Positions 1 to 8,788 of a DNA stretch of 64,000 nt are shown here, in pieces. Below the pieces are notes generated by a model. It made no database searches. It was given only the letters and a program-made list of their open reading frames with translations, and was not told the origin of the DNA. This DNA comes from JAJTFW01 sp903922455 (GTDB lineage: Bacteria > Bacteroidota > Bacteroidia > AKYH767-A > OLB10). Every line of letters starts with the position of its first letter. The first letter of the stretch is position 1. The stretch covers positions 22,458-86,457 of the forward strand of contig CALQEU020000011.1 in assembly GCA_943329665.2 (NCBI GenBank), in the 5' to 3' direction. A program made the translations under genes and the position numbers.

Positions 1-867
1 GGCAGCTCTTATATAGAGCGTGTCATCATCAAAGCCATCCAAAATAACATTGCCATTTACGCTATCCACACTAATTTAGATAATGTAGCTCAAGGGGTTA
101 ATGCAAAAATTTGTGAGCAATTGGGCTTACAAAAAACGCGCATTTTAGCGCCGATGGGTAATCAGTTGAAAAAGCTGGTCACCTTTACTCCGATTGCCGC
201 ATCAGCAGCTGTAAAAAATGCAATTTTCAATGCAGGTGCAGGAGATATTGGAAATTACAGTGAATGCAGTTTTAGTGTTTCGGGAGATGGAAGTTTCAAA
301 GGAAATGAATTAAGTGATCCGCATATTGGCAAAAAAGGAGAGCGACATGTGGAAAAAGAAGAACGCATCGAAGTCATTTTTCCGAGTGGGAAGGAAGGTG
401 CTATTCTTTCGGCCTTGATGGGTGCCCATCCTTACGAAGAAGTGGCATATAACATTTACTCCTTGACCAATTTACATCCACATCTTGGAGCGGGCATGGT
501 AGGAGAATTAGAAGAACCCATCAAAACAGAAGCTTTTCTGGACCGTATCAAAGACCGAATGAAGGCTAAAGTGATCCGACATACGGCTTTGATTAAAAAA
601 GACATTCAAACCGTTGCAGTATGCGGAGGATCAGGGAGTTTCTTGTTGAACGAGGCAAAAAAAGCCACAGCAGATATCTTCATTTCTGCCGACTTCAAAT
701 ACCATCAGTTCTTTGATGCTGAAGACAAAATCATCATTGCTGACATCGGACACTTTGAAACTGAGCAATTTACAATCAACCTAATTGGTGATTACCTAAG
801 GGAAAAATTCACTACCTTTGCCGTCCTATTCACGGAGACAAACACCAATCCAATTTACTACCACTAA
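1..867 (+). CDS. Nif3-like dinuclear metal-centre protein (YqfO/YbgI family), 5' end missing
   Basis: The reading frame is open from base 1, so the gene begins upstream of the window; about 288 residues remain. The start of the visible part contains the family motif HTNLDNVAQGVN. The middle holds the PII/CutA-like insert found in long (about 370 aa) members, with HPYEEVAYNIYSL. The C-terminal Nif3 half has VAVCGGSG and GHFETEQ, the latter carrying the His and Glu that bind the second metal. Members form toroidal hexamers with a two-metal site; a GTP cyclohydrolase I type 2 label exists but the cellular role is unsettled. The stop lies 2 nt before the next gene, so the two are probably co-transcribed. 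Confidence 0.9.
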   Translation, partial: GSSYIERVIIKAIQNNIAIYAIHTNLDNVAQGVNAKICEQLGLQKTRILAPMGNQLKKLVTFTPIAASAAVKNAIFNAGAGDIGNYSECSFSVSGDGSFKGNELSDPHIGKKGERHVEKEERIEVIFPSGKEGAILSALMGAHPYEEVAYNIYSLTNLHPHLGAGMVGELEEPIKTEAFLDRIKDRMKAKVIRHTALIKKDIQTVAVCGGSGSFLLNEAKKATADIFISADFKYHQFFDAEDKIIIADIGHFETEQFTINLIGDYLREKFTTFAVLFTETNTNPIYYH

Positions 868-869
868 AA

Positions 870-1688
870 ATGGCTGCTAAAAAAATAAAAGAAGAAGTAC
901 CAGTTGCTGAAGCTCCCAAAAAGCCAACGCCCATTGTTCGAAGCATTGACAAAGGAGACAATACCATCGAAGACAAACTTCGTGCATTGTACCAATTACA
1001 ATTAATCGACAGTCAGGTTGATCGCATTCGCATCACTCGCGGTGAGTTACCGATGGAGGTGAGTGATTTGGAAGATGAAATTGCAGGATTACAAACGCGT
1101 ATCAACAATTATGCGGAAGAAGTAAAAGCAATTGATGATCAAATCAAGGCAAAGAAAAACTCGATTAAAGATTCACAAACTTTAATTAAAAAATACCAGA
1201 CGCAACAAGGCGCAGTAAAAAACAATCGCGAATTCGATTCTTTAAACAAAGAATTAGAATATCAGCAATTGGAAATTCAATTATGCGAAAAACGCATTAA
1301 AGAATTTACTGCTGATTTAGCTGCGAAGAAGCAAATTTTAGATGCTTCTGAATCTACTTTAGAAGGACGCAAAATTGATTTAACAAACAAAAAAGGTGAG
1401 TTAGATTCCATCATTGCTGAAACAGAAAAAGAAGAGTTGGAATTATCTACTGAATCCAACAAAGCATCTGATATCATTGAAGCGCGTTTATTATCGGCTT
1501 ACAAGCGTATTCGCGAAAATGCAATCAATGGTTTAGGTGTTGTATCTATTACCCGTGATGCTTGCGGAGGTTGTTTCAATAAAATTCCACCACAACGTCA
1601 ATTGGATATTCGTCAACGCAAAAAAGTAATTGTTTGCGAACATTGCGGAAGAATTTTAGTGGATGCAAATATTCTTGACAAAGATTAA
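870..1688 (+). CDS. Coiled-coil protein with C-terminal C4 zinc ribbon
   Basis: A 272-residue cytoplasmic protein. After a Lys/Glu/Pro-rich N-terminus, residues about 35-205 are a long charged helical region likely to form an antiparallel coiled coil. The C-terminus (about 230-262) has CGGC and CEHC cysteine pairs separated by a basic stretch, which is the C4-type zinc ribbon of the DUF164/zf-RING_7 family. It starts 2 nt after the Nif3-like gene, a pairing I know as common in Bacteroidota. A nucleic-acid-binding role is usual speculation for this family but is not shown by the sequence. It is followed by a strong intrinsic terminator. Confidence 0.85.
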   Translation: MAAKKIKEEVPVAEAPKKPTPIVRSIDKGDNTIEDKLRALYQLQLIDSQVDRIRITRGELPMEVSDLEDEIAGLQTRINNYAEEVKAIDDQIKAKKNSIKDSQTLIKKYQTQQGAVKNNREFDSLNKELEYQQLEIQLCEKRIKEFTADLAAKKQILDASESTLEGRKIDLTNKKGELDSIIAETEKEELELSTESNKASDIIEARLLSAYKRIRENAINGLGVVSITRDACGGCFNKIPPQRQLDIRQRKKVIVCEHCGRILVDANILDKD

Positions 1689-1711
1689 TCCCTAACCATT
1701 AAAAAATCAGT

Positions 1712-1747
1712 AAGCCGTCTCGATAAACATCGGGACGGCTTTTTTTT
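1712..1747 (+). terminator. Rho-independent terminator after the zinc-ribbon gene
   Basis: A 13-bp stem (1712-1724 with 1729-1741, one G-T pair) closes an AAAC tetraloop and runs into a T tract ending at 1747. It sits 23 nt after the stop codon of the zinc-ribbon gene and ends the plus-strand operon before the convergent methyltransferase gene. Confidence 0.9.
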
Positions 1748-1799
1748 GGGGGAAATAAATTAAAAATTTTGAAACAATTAATCATTCCCAAAAGCGAAA

Positions 1800-1949
1800 C
1801 GGCGCAAAATATTGCGCCGCTGCAGGGACTCTAACTATAAACTTAAGCCCGTCTTCTATAAAATTGGATTTCATCCAATTTTATAGAAGACGGGCCCTTT
1901 TTAAGGGGTGTATAATTATAACGTCGCCATAAATGGCGACGTTATAATT
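1800..1949. repeat. Cluster of three perfect hairpins in a convergent intergenic region
   Basis: The 385-base gap (1689-2073) holds the terminator and then three inverted repeats. The first has 8-bp arms 1800-1807/1812-1819. The second has perfect 23-bp arms 1847-1869/1873-1895 with a 3-nt loop. The third has perfect 17-bp arms 1914-1930/1933-1949 with a 2-nt loop. A short CCCTTTTTAAGGGG stretch joins the last two. They may serve the minus-strand gene as 3' structures, but two strong, almost loopless palindromes in a row exceed what termination needs. No coding potential is seen. Confidence 0.85.
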
Positions 1950-2073
1950 TGGTCGCGATGCTTCTCGATTGGCTATCAAAATCTCTACGAACTGTTGATA
2001 ATCTTTTAGATGAGCATTGACACTTAAGACAAATATTGGAAATGCTTTTTTTGGGGGGGGGATAAATCAAATA

Positions 2074-3309
2074 CTATTCTTCTGAACTTTGAATGTCTTC
2101 TTTATCTTGATGATCTTCTTTCTCCTGATAATCTTCTTTCTCTTCTTTTGGTTGATTTTTCAAATAGCGTTCGCTCTTTTTACCTTCGAATAAATCATAG
2201 CCCAACAAGCGACATTCAAGAGGTCCGTTAAAGAGCTTCATTTTACGATTAGGGCGCAAACCAATGGCTTTAGCACCTTCAGGACTACCTGTAAAAATCC
2301 ATGCTTTACATCCAGCATAATGATGTTTTAAGCGCTCGCCCAAAGCCGCATACAATTTTTCTAAATCATCCACTTCCAATTTCTCACCGTAAGGTGGATT
2401 GATGATAATGAATGCTCTCTTTTCTTCGTGTTCAAAATCGCGGAAATCACCGCAAGTTAATTTCACCATATCCTCTACACCTGCCGACTCCACATTTTCG
2501 ATGGCTTTCAAAAACACATAACGATTCAATTCGTTTGCATAAATTTTTACTTCCGATTCTACGATACGCTCTAATTGTTTTTCGCGAATGAGTTTAAACA
2601 ATTCTTCGTCGAAGTCGAGCCATTTTTCAAAAGCAAAAGACTTACGAAAAGTTCCAGGCGGGATTCTAGCTGCGATCAAAGCTGCTTCAATGGGAATAGT
2701 TCCCGAGCCACACATAAAATCGATTAAAGGAATATGAGGTTCCCAACCACTCAACATAATAATTCCAGCTGCCATCACTTCACTCAGCGGCGCTTTATCT
2801 ACTTCTTTGCGATAACCACGTTGATGCAACGATGTACCCGAAGAATTAATAAGCAACTGACATTTCTCTCCAGAAATAAACACAACCACTTCCAAATCGG
2901 GATCATTCTTTTCCACGTTGGGACGTGATCCTTGATTCTTACGGAATTGATCGGCGATGGCATCCTTTGCTTTTAGAGCGGGATACAAATTATTATCGAA
3001 GAGATCAGAATTCAAAATACACCTTACTGCAAAAGTTTGTTCCAATTTCATGAATTGGGTCCAATCAACCGCTGCTACACCGTCGTACAAATCCACTACG
3101 GTATGCATTGGAAAAGAAGATAGCTTCACCATCACCTTTAAGGCAGTACGCAAAGAAAAATTCGCCTTGTACATAAAGCCTTTATCGCCAATACAAGAAA
3201 CAGCACGTGTATGCACTTCAATTTCACGACCACCGAGCGCATGAATTTCTTCGGCGAGGATGTCCTCGAGTCCGGCATAAGTGGAAACGACAAGGTTGAG
3301 ATCTGACAA
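2074..3309 (-). CDS. THUMP-domain class I RNA (guanine-N2) methyltransferase, RlmL-N/YpsC-like
   Basis: An N-terminal ferredoxin-like/THUMP region, recognisable from YAGLEDILAEEI, is followed by a SAM-dependent methyltransferase domain. That domain has FMCGSGTIPIEAALIA (SAM-binding motif I) and the catalytic IINPPYGEKL. Relatives methylate guanine N2 in 23S rRNA (G2445 for the RlmL N-terminal half). The tail is a low-complexity Lys/Glu/Asp/Gln stretch. The frame stays open to an ATG at 3375, but a TATCTTTG promoter box lies at 3341-3334 inside that extension. Relatives begin close to the LNLVVSTYAG region, so I favour a TTG start at 3309. The ATG at 3375 remains possible. Confidence 0.88.
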   Translation of the reverse strand: MSDLNLVVSTYAGLEDILAEEIHALGGREIEVHTRAVSCIGDKGFMYKANFSLRTALKVMVKLSSFPMHTVVDLYDGVAAVDWTQFMKLEQTFAVRCILNSDLFDNNLYPALKAKDAIADQFRKNQGSRPNVEKNDPDLEVVVFISGEKCQLLINSSGTSLHQRGYRKEVDKAPLSEVMAAGIIMLSGWEPHIPLIDFMCGSGTIPIEAALIAARIPPGTFRKSFAFEKWLDFDEELFKLIREKQLERIVESEVKIYANELNRYVFLKAIENVESAGVEDMVKLTCGDFRDFEHEEKRAFIIINPPYGEKLEVDDLEKLYAALGERLKHHYAGCKAWIFTGSPEGAKAIGLRPNRKMKLFNGPLECRLLGYDLFEGKKSERYLKNQPKEEKEDYQEKEDHQDKEDIQSSEE

Positions 3310-3333
3310 GGGGGTGGGGGTGTTGATTTTAAG

Positions 3334-3341
3334 CAAAGATA
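3334..3341 (-). promoter_or_regulatory. TAnnTTTG-type -7 box for the THUMP methyltransferase
   Basis: Reads TATCTTTG on the minus strand, matching the Bacteroidota -7 consensus TAnnTTTG, 24 nt before the proposed TTG start at 3309. It lies inside the N-terminal extension of the longest open frame, which argues against the ATG at 3375. Confidence 0.5.
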
Positions 3342-3375
3342 GCGCTTTTAGGTGGGACAATGCTGGAATTGGCAA

Positions 3376-3490
3376 TCCCGATAGCTATCGGGAGGCAAAT
3401 TGGCAAATTGGCAAGTTGGTGAGTTGGTGAGTTGGTGAACTGGCTTTTTGGTGTCGCGAGGCTTCTGGATGGTGTCGTTATGCTTCGCGA
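3376..3490. repeat. Palindrome, octamer minisatellite and GTGTCGCGAGGCTTC module
   Basis: TCCCGATAGCTATCGGGA (3376-3393) is a perfect palindrome. About five copies of an 8-bp unit of the form ARTTGGYR follow (about 3397-3438), then GTGTCGCGAGGCTTC at 3451-3465. The same octamer-plus-15-mer order occurs at 10205-10452. The rest of 3310-3613 shows no gene. Confidence 0.75.
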
Positions 3491-3613
3491 TAGGGGAATG
3501 CTGCATTGAAAACTACACATTTTAAAAGCAACCTATTTTATCATAAAAAATCTTAACGATCATAAAAAATCAGTGGCCCAAAATCATTAATGCACCAAAA
3601 ATTCAAAATCCGA

Positions 3614-3871
3614 CTATCTTTGATATAATTGCTCAACATATGATGTCACTTCCACCCTACTCCATTCATGAAAAACATTGGAATCACGATAAAAATATTG
3701 TTTTCTTAAATCATGGGTCCTTTGGATCTTGTCCGACGGCCCATTGAACTCAATGGTGGTGGAAGGTCCACCGAATTGATCGGTATCAAAAGAATAAATT
3801 TTCTTGCATTGGGCATCCACTTGAATTTGCCAAAACAGAAATCCAACAATAAACAACAGTGATTTCATCAT
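3614..3871 (-). CDS. Small secreted protein, function unknown
   Basis: The frame extends to 3973, but starting at 3871 (or the adjacent Met at 3868) gives a clean signal peptide, MMKSLLFIVGFLFWQIQVDA, cleaved before QCKK. The mature part of about 63 residues has one Cys, a Phe/Asp-rich IYSFDTDQFGG stretch and many charged residues. It matches no family I recognise. It lies 3' of the T9SS serine hydrolase on the same strand with a 144-bp gap and no visible terminator. It is small enough that it may not be a gene. Confidence 0.45.
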   Translation of the reverse strand: MMKSLLFIVGFLFWQIQVDAQCKKIYSFDTDQFGGPSTTIEFNGPSDKIQRTHDLRKQYFYRDSNVFHEWSRVEVTSYVEQLYQR

Positions 3872-4015
3872 GATCCGATAATAAAGATTGAATTTAATTA
3901 TACTAAAGTAATAAGTTCTCTTCAAACAGCAAAATAAATCACGTTGCCCTATCACAATCAATAAAATAATCAAATATTACCTATCAAGAATACTTCATAC
4001 GTAGACTAATCAATC

Positions 4016-5326
4016 TCAATTCTTAACAATACGATTTACTAACGATTTCCCATCATTTGAAATTAATTTCAGTAGGTACATCCCATTTGAGAAATCGCTC
4101 AAATTCAATTTAAATTCTGCATCACTGAAGAACTCTGAAAACATTTGCTTACCAGTAATATCCATCAAGATCACCTCAACTCTCCCTTGAGTTTTGTTTT
4201 GAATAGTAACTACATCATGAAATGGATTAGGCGAAATAGAAAACGCTGCATCTGAACTCAAACTAGAGAGGGAAGTAGTATTACACATCACTTCATTCAA
4301 TTTAATCCACACTGTATCATTAAAAGTAAAAGGCACTTCGCCGACACCAGGAGCATTTCCCATTCGGATATAAACCAAATTTTGCGAAGGCACAATGTTG
4401 ATGATTTGCCCATCCTTTCCCAGTGCAGCAATCATATCGCTAGGTGCATTTGGACTGAAGGAACCCGGAAAACTAAACTGCAATCCAGGAACCATGAAGG
4501 ATGATTTCCCATTGAGCCAAGTTAAATAACCATAAGAAGGATTTAATGTTTGTGAGCTGTTCACCATTTGCTGATAATAACTGGTGTCGGTTAAAATTTG
4601 GTTTCCATTCCAATTTCCTTGACTCAACATCAGCAATCCAAATCGCGCCATGCTTCTTGGTTTACTAAAGAACACATTATTATATCCACTCGGAAAAAAT
4701 GCTCCTGTCATTCCTGTCGGATTTTTTACTTTCTGCGTGAAATAACTATTCAACGATTGTCCGGTTGCCGATTCAATGACGCTATCCAACAAGGTATAAG
4801 GACCGTTATGATATGCCCAACGTGTACCCGCATCAGCTAGGTATTGCAAACAAGTATCGAGTGTACAATAATGATCGGGAACACCATCATCGAGTCCGGA
4901 ACTCATAGTAAGTTGATGTCGAATTGTAATTTTTTCTTCCTTCAGGGGAGGACAAACAGTCCAACCTGTTCCTAAATAATCGGAAGTTGTATCTTGAATA
5001 GAAAGAAATCCTTCTTGCTGGGCTATACCCACGGCAAATCCGGTTAACGTTTTGCCTGCCGAAGCCCAATACCAAACGCTATCTATCGTAAAAGTTCCGA
5101 AATATTTCTCGATCACAATTTTTCCATCCTTCAATAAAATAAATGCTTTTGAATTTTTAGCTTCTAAATAATCGAGTAAAGAATCAATTTTGGGCTCACA
5201 CCATCCTAAAGAAGCTGGAGAAAGTGTATCCCATGTATTACCGAGAAGCGGAGGGAAATAGAGGGTTTGTGATTTTCCAATAGATGGAATTAGTAGTAGA
5301 ATTAGTATTACAATTCGTTTTATCAT
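4016..5326 (-). CDS. Secreted serine hydrolase (beta-lactamase class C family) with T9SS sorting domain
   Basis: A 436-residue protein with a signal peptide (about 1-19). The hydrolase domain has SAGK at 89-92, fitting the nucleophile motif SxxK, and YHN at 172-174, fitting YxN; together these define the class C beta-lactamase/DD-peptidase/esterase fold. The substrate cannot be told. From about residue 360 a type A T9SS C-terminal domain follows: ISPNPFHD, MDITGK, SNGMYLLKL and a basic end. It should be exported through the outer membrane by T9SS, whose PorT component is encoded at 28081. It lies 46 bp after the metal-operon lipoprotein gene and may share its transcript. Confidence 0.88.
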   Translation of the reverse strand: MIKRIVILILLLIPSIGKSQTLYFPPLLGNTWDTLSPASLGWCEPKIDSLLDYLEAKNSKAFILLKDGKIVIEKYFGTFTIDSVWYWASAGKTLTGFAVGIAQQEGFLSIQDTTSDYLGTGWTVCPPLKEEKITIRHQLTMSSGLDDGVPDHYCTLDTCLQYLADAGTRWAYHNGPYTLLDSVIESATGQSLNSYFTQKVKNPTGMTGAFFPSGYNNVFFSKPRSMARFGLLMLSQGNWNGNQILTDTSYYQQMVNSSQTLNPSYGYLTWLNGKSSFMVPGLQFSFPGSFSPNAPSDMIAALGKDGQIINIVPSQNLVYIRMGNAPGVGEVPFTFNDTVWIKLNEVMCNTTSLSSLSSDAAFSISPNPFHDVVTIQNKTQGRVEVILMDITGKQMFSEFFSDAEFKLNLSDFSNGMYLLKLISNDGKSLVNRIVKN

Positions 5327-5372
5327 TTTAATCGATTCAATTATTTTACTAAGTTAATTATATCAAAATAAT

Positions 5373-5954
5373 TTATTGCAACCGAACATTAAATAATATT
5401 GAAATATCGGTATCATATACTAAATTATCTGCTTTCGCTTGTTCGGACGTGAAATGTCGCAACTCTACCGTATACGTACCCACTCCTGCAGCGGAAGTTT
5501 TTAAGATGGATGACAATCCAATAGGTTTAAAATTAACATCCAAATCCAATATTGTCGTTTCAATAAAGTTCGCTACAGGACTTGGTGAAAAGACAAATAA
5601 ATGCACATTACCCTCGTCCAAGATTTCATTCGAAACAGTATCTACCGGGCTTTTGGTTTCATCCAATACAAGGATCTCCATATAGTACGTCTTATTGTTT
5701 AATAAGAGGATGGAATCGATAGTAGCTACATTGCCTCCAGGACCATCTACATCCGAAAAGGTGGCAACATGCGCTACATTTCCTGTCACGGAATCTTTAA
5801 AAACCAATGTTACTTTCGTAATTAATTCTGATTGATTGATTGGTGCCGGCGTTTCGGTGGATTTATCCTTGCAGGAAGTAAATGAACTTGTAATAACAAG
5901 TAATGCTATAAACATAAGAAATCCAGACTTTTTTAATTCAACTTTAGTTTTCAT
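5373..5954 (-). CDS. Lipoprotein of the TonB-receptor-associated 'type 1 periplasmic binding fold' family
   Basis: A 193-residue protein with an N-terminal hydrophobic segment ending at SSFTSC (lipobox Cys at about residue 27). The ELITKVTLVFKD start of the mature domain, the DVDGPGG stretch and the NNKTYYMEILVLDE segment match a small Bacteroidota lipoprotein family usually annotated 'type 1 periplasmic binding fold'. These genes normally sit beside a TonB receptor, as here, 80 bp after its stop. I infer a surface or periplasmic accessory in metal uptake. The family name is from memory and its function is not established. Confidence 0.7.
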   Translation of the reverse strand: MKTKVELKKSGFLMFIALLVITSSFTSCKDKSTETPAPINQSELITKVTLVFKDSVTGNVAHVATFSDVDGPGGNVATIDSILLLNNKTYYMEILVLDETKSPVDTVSNEILDEGNVHLFVFSPSPVANFIETTILDLDVNFKPIGLSSILKTSAAGVGTYTVELRHFTSEQAKADNLVYDTDISILFNVRLQ

Positions 5955-6034
5955 AATTTTAATTTTTAAAATTTTGTTAAATAATTTTGTTTATCTTTTT
6001 TAATAAGTTTTTAATCATTTTTTTACTTACAACA

Positions 6035-8377
6035 TTAGTCATGCGGATGAGCGTGTTCTGCTGTTTTAAATGAAAGGGGAATTTTCAGCTTCAATGAAAT
6101 ATTCCGACCCATTTCATCCATATAATACCGGAAGCGATTGAGATAATCACGATACCGGGTATTCAACAAATTATTCACGGATAACCCGATAATGATTTGT
6201 TGATGATGCGCAATTAAAGTACACGCTGCATCAAAACCAATTAAGGTATATGCCTGGGGGGGCGGAATAAAATCACTGTTATCAATGTATCGACTTTGTT
6301 CCATCACATGGAGCACCGAAACGCCGATACTTTGATCTTTACGACGATCGCTATCTTTCATGCGATAGCTTAACAACTGATCAAACTGAGGAGCCGGAAT
6401 CAACTCCAAGTAACGATTGGACGTGAAGTTCCAGGCATATACCAGACTGTTCTTGGAAGTGAAATTGAACCGATCACTTACCTGCCAATTGAATGAAAAA
6501 TCAATCCCTTTAAAACCAGCATCAACGTTCTTATACGCGAAAGAAGGAAATGCACCGTTCACCGTAAGTACTGGTTTTGCTGTTGGCGCCAGGTAAATAT
6601 AATCCTGAATATACATGTAAAATAAATTCACTTCTACGGCAAGTCGATTCGTTTGAACATTCATCACGGCATTCATATTCCATGCTTTTTCTACACCCAG
6701 CGTCGTATCTCCAATTTCAAAACTTGCTGCACCATGATGAAGGCCATTGCTAAACCACTCGTTGATGCTAGGCGCACGAGCTGTTCTTCCTGCATTCAAT
6801 CTCCAGGTAAAAACAGAATCCTGCTTAAACAAAAAACCAGTTGACCATCCCAAGATATTAAACATGTAATCATTTTGCAGGACTTCATTATTTACATTTC
6901 GATACACCGTTTGCGTTTTCACATCGTAACGCAGGCCCGACTCCCACTCTACCCGATTCTTCTTATACTTCACTATCCCATACGCCCCGCCGTTATACAA
7001 TTGATAGTTTGGTACGAAAAAACGAAGACCACCATACTGATTATCCTGCAACATGCCGGAAAGACCGATGTTCGCTTTAAAGCCCTTCACATTTCTCGTC
7101 TCCAGGTTTAGGTCTAGGGTATGCGTAAACAATTGCAATTCGAGTTCAGGACGATTCAACGCCGCCAAAGAATCATTCAATGGTTTAAACCGATCGAATT
7201 CGACCCTGCGGTTGTATTGATAACCGTATAAGAAATTCAATTTCCCTACATTCGTGATCGTCCACCAGGCTTTTGTAGAAAACAGATAATGCAAGATTTC
7301 TTGCCGGGGATTCGAAATTTTGTACGTAAAGCGATCATTCGTGATTGTTTCTCCGGATTGAATAATCCGGGTAAGGTCGCTTACATTTCCAATATGTGCA
7401 CCCTTAAAAATACCAAGCGTTGTTTTAAATTGACTAAAGAAAGTCTCCACGCCAAATCGATTTCTTTCCAATCCGAGGCTTGCACTCCAATTCACTTCAT
7501 CAAAACCGGTATTTTCCAAATACACATCAGGAGTACTCACATTGCCAGATTTTTTTAGCGTTCCTTGCAATCGCCAGCACACATCATAAAATTTTCCGAG
7601 ATGTTGTTCTACTAATCCCGAGACGACACCTTGCTGACCATTTGAAAAGGCAGCCAAATTCAATTCAGCATGGATGCCGGGCTCATGAAGGAGTTTACGT
7701 GGCTCTACTATGATCACGCCTGCGATTGCATCGGCACCAAATTGAATTGAAGAAACACCTTTTATCACTTGCAATTTATTCGCCACATACGGATCAATTT
7801 CGGGCGCATGCTCTGTTCCCCACTGTTGACCCTCTTGTCGAATGCCTGCGTTCATAATAATCACACGCTGACTGTGCATACCATGGATAACAGGCTTTAC
7901 GATGGAAGAACCGGTTGACATTCCAGTTACACCAGTTACGTTCTTCAAATATGAAGTTAAACTAAGTCCAGCGCTTTTTCGCATTTCTATTTGTGAAACA
8001 GAATCTTTCAGTTGTGTATTTTTTCCTTCAGAATGTTCCGCGACCACTTCGGTTTGTTTCAATTCTTTGGAGGTAGTCATCAATCTCAATTTTACTTCAA
8101 TATTTTTTCGAAGGGAAATGGATTGAATCAATGTATCAAATCCGATATAGTAGGATTTCAATTCAACATCACCAGCACAAAGCTCATTGAAAACAAATTC
8201 GCCATTTTCATTACATACTACAATTTTTCCAGCGGGCATCAATTCCACTCTGGCAAAAGGTAAAGTTGTTTTCGATTGTGCATCGATCACCTTCCCTGAA
8301 ATTCGATAAATACAATTCGTTTGTGCTTTACTATTCATAGAAATGAATAATAAAAGCAAGCATAAAGTTTTATGCAT
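6035..8377 (-). CDS. TonB-dependent outer-membrane receptor, probably for a metal ion
   Basis: A 780-residue receptor: signal peptide (about 1-18), carboxypeptidase-regulatory-like domain (about 24-108), plug with RKSAGLSLTSYLKNVTGV and VNIQFGAD-like IQFGADAIAGVI (about 125-225), then a beta-barrel. The barrel has TonB-receptor signatures such as LNAGRTARAPSINEWFSNG and ends in a His-rich tail, AEHAHPHD. A His tail and a neighbouring His/Cys-rich secreted peptide suggest a transition metal such as zinc or copper rather than a siderophore or glycan; there is no SusD partner. It belongs to the minus-strand run 8773-5373. Confidence 0.85.
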   Translation of the reverse strand: MHKTLCLLLLFISMNSKAQTNCIYRISGKVIDAQSKTTLPFARVELMPAGKIVVCNENGEFVFNELCAGDVELKSYYIGFDTLIQSISLRKNIEVKLRLMTTSKELKQTEVVAEHSEGKNTQLKDSVSQIEMRKSAGLSLTSYLKNVTGVTGMSTGSSIVKPVIHGMHSQRVIIMNAGIRQEGQQWGTEHAPEIDPYVANKLQVIKGVSSIQFGADAIAGVIIVEPRKLLHEPGIHAELNLAAFSNGQQGVVSGLVEQHLGKFYDVCWRLQGTLKKSGNVSTPDVYLENTGFDEVNWSASLGLERNRFGVETFFSQFKTTLGIFKGAHIGNVSDLTRIIQSGETITNDRFTYKISNPRQEILHYLFSTKAWWTITNVGKLNFLYGYQYNRRVEFDRFKPLNDSLAALNRPELELQLFTHTLDLNLETRNVKGFKANIGLSGMLQDNQYGGLRFFVPNYQLYNGGAYGIVKYKKNRVEWESGLRYDVKTQTVYRNVNNEVLQNDYMFNILGWSTGFLFKQDSVFTWRLNAGRTARAPSINEWFSNGLHHGAASFEIGDTTLGVEKAWNMNAVMNVQTNRLAVEVNLFYMYIQDYIYLAPTAKPVLTVNGAFPSFAYKNVDAGFKGIDFSFNWQVSDRFNFTSKNSLVYAWNFTSNRYLELIPAPQFDQLLSYRMKDSDRRKDQSIGVSVLHVMEQSRYIDNSDFIPPPQAYTLIGFDAACTLIAHHQQIIIGLSVNNLLNTRYRDYLNRFRYYMDEMGRNISLKLKIPLSFKTAEHAHPHD

Positions 8378-8449
8378 ACTAGTACATTAAATTAAAAAAA
8401 TAAGAAATAAGAGACAAATACGCTGATTCCATCAGCATAAAAAATTAAT

Positions 8450-8773
8450 CTAAATGACAACAGGAGGTCCACGTCCATCACTTTCAAAAAATGGATGTTG
8501 GATACTATTAATTTCAAAGAAAGTAATTTGAGAAAAACGAAACGCAATTGGATTTAAATTAAAACTATTCTCCTGATGAAAAATAGCAGGTAACGATAAT
8601 TCAAGTACTAAACAATGTTGATGATGTTCAGCAACAGTTGATGCATTCGTACTAACATGACAATCTATTGAATCCTCATGTTCACAGAGGGAATGCCATA
8701 AAGACGCAGGAATTAGCACCTGCAGAAAAAGCAGTAAAAATAAATAGGGCGCTATTTTTTTAATAGAGATCAC
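8450..8773 (-). CDS. Small secreted His/Cys-containing protein upstream of the TonB receptor
   Basis: A 107-residue protein with an N-terminal signal sequence (about 8-26). The next part carries closely spaced potential metal ligands: WHSLCEHEDSIDCH and EHHQHC. The end, DGRGPPVVI, resembles short proteins I have seen next to Bacteroidota metal receptors. It begins 15 nt after DUF4159 and lies 72 bp before the receptor gene. A role in metal sensing or binding is an inference from composition and position; it has no recognised domain. Confidence 0.6.
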   Translation of the reverse strand: MISIKKIAPYLFLLLFLQVLIPASLWHSLCEHEDSIDCHVSTNASTVAEHHQHCLVLELSLPAIFHQENSFNLNPIAFRFSQITFFEINSIQHPFFESDGRGPPVVI

Positions 8774-8788
8774 TTCAGTTTATACGAA

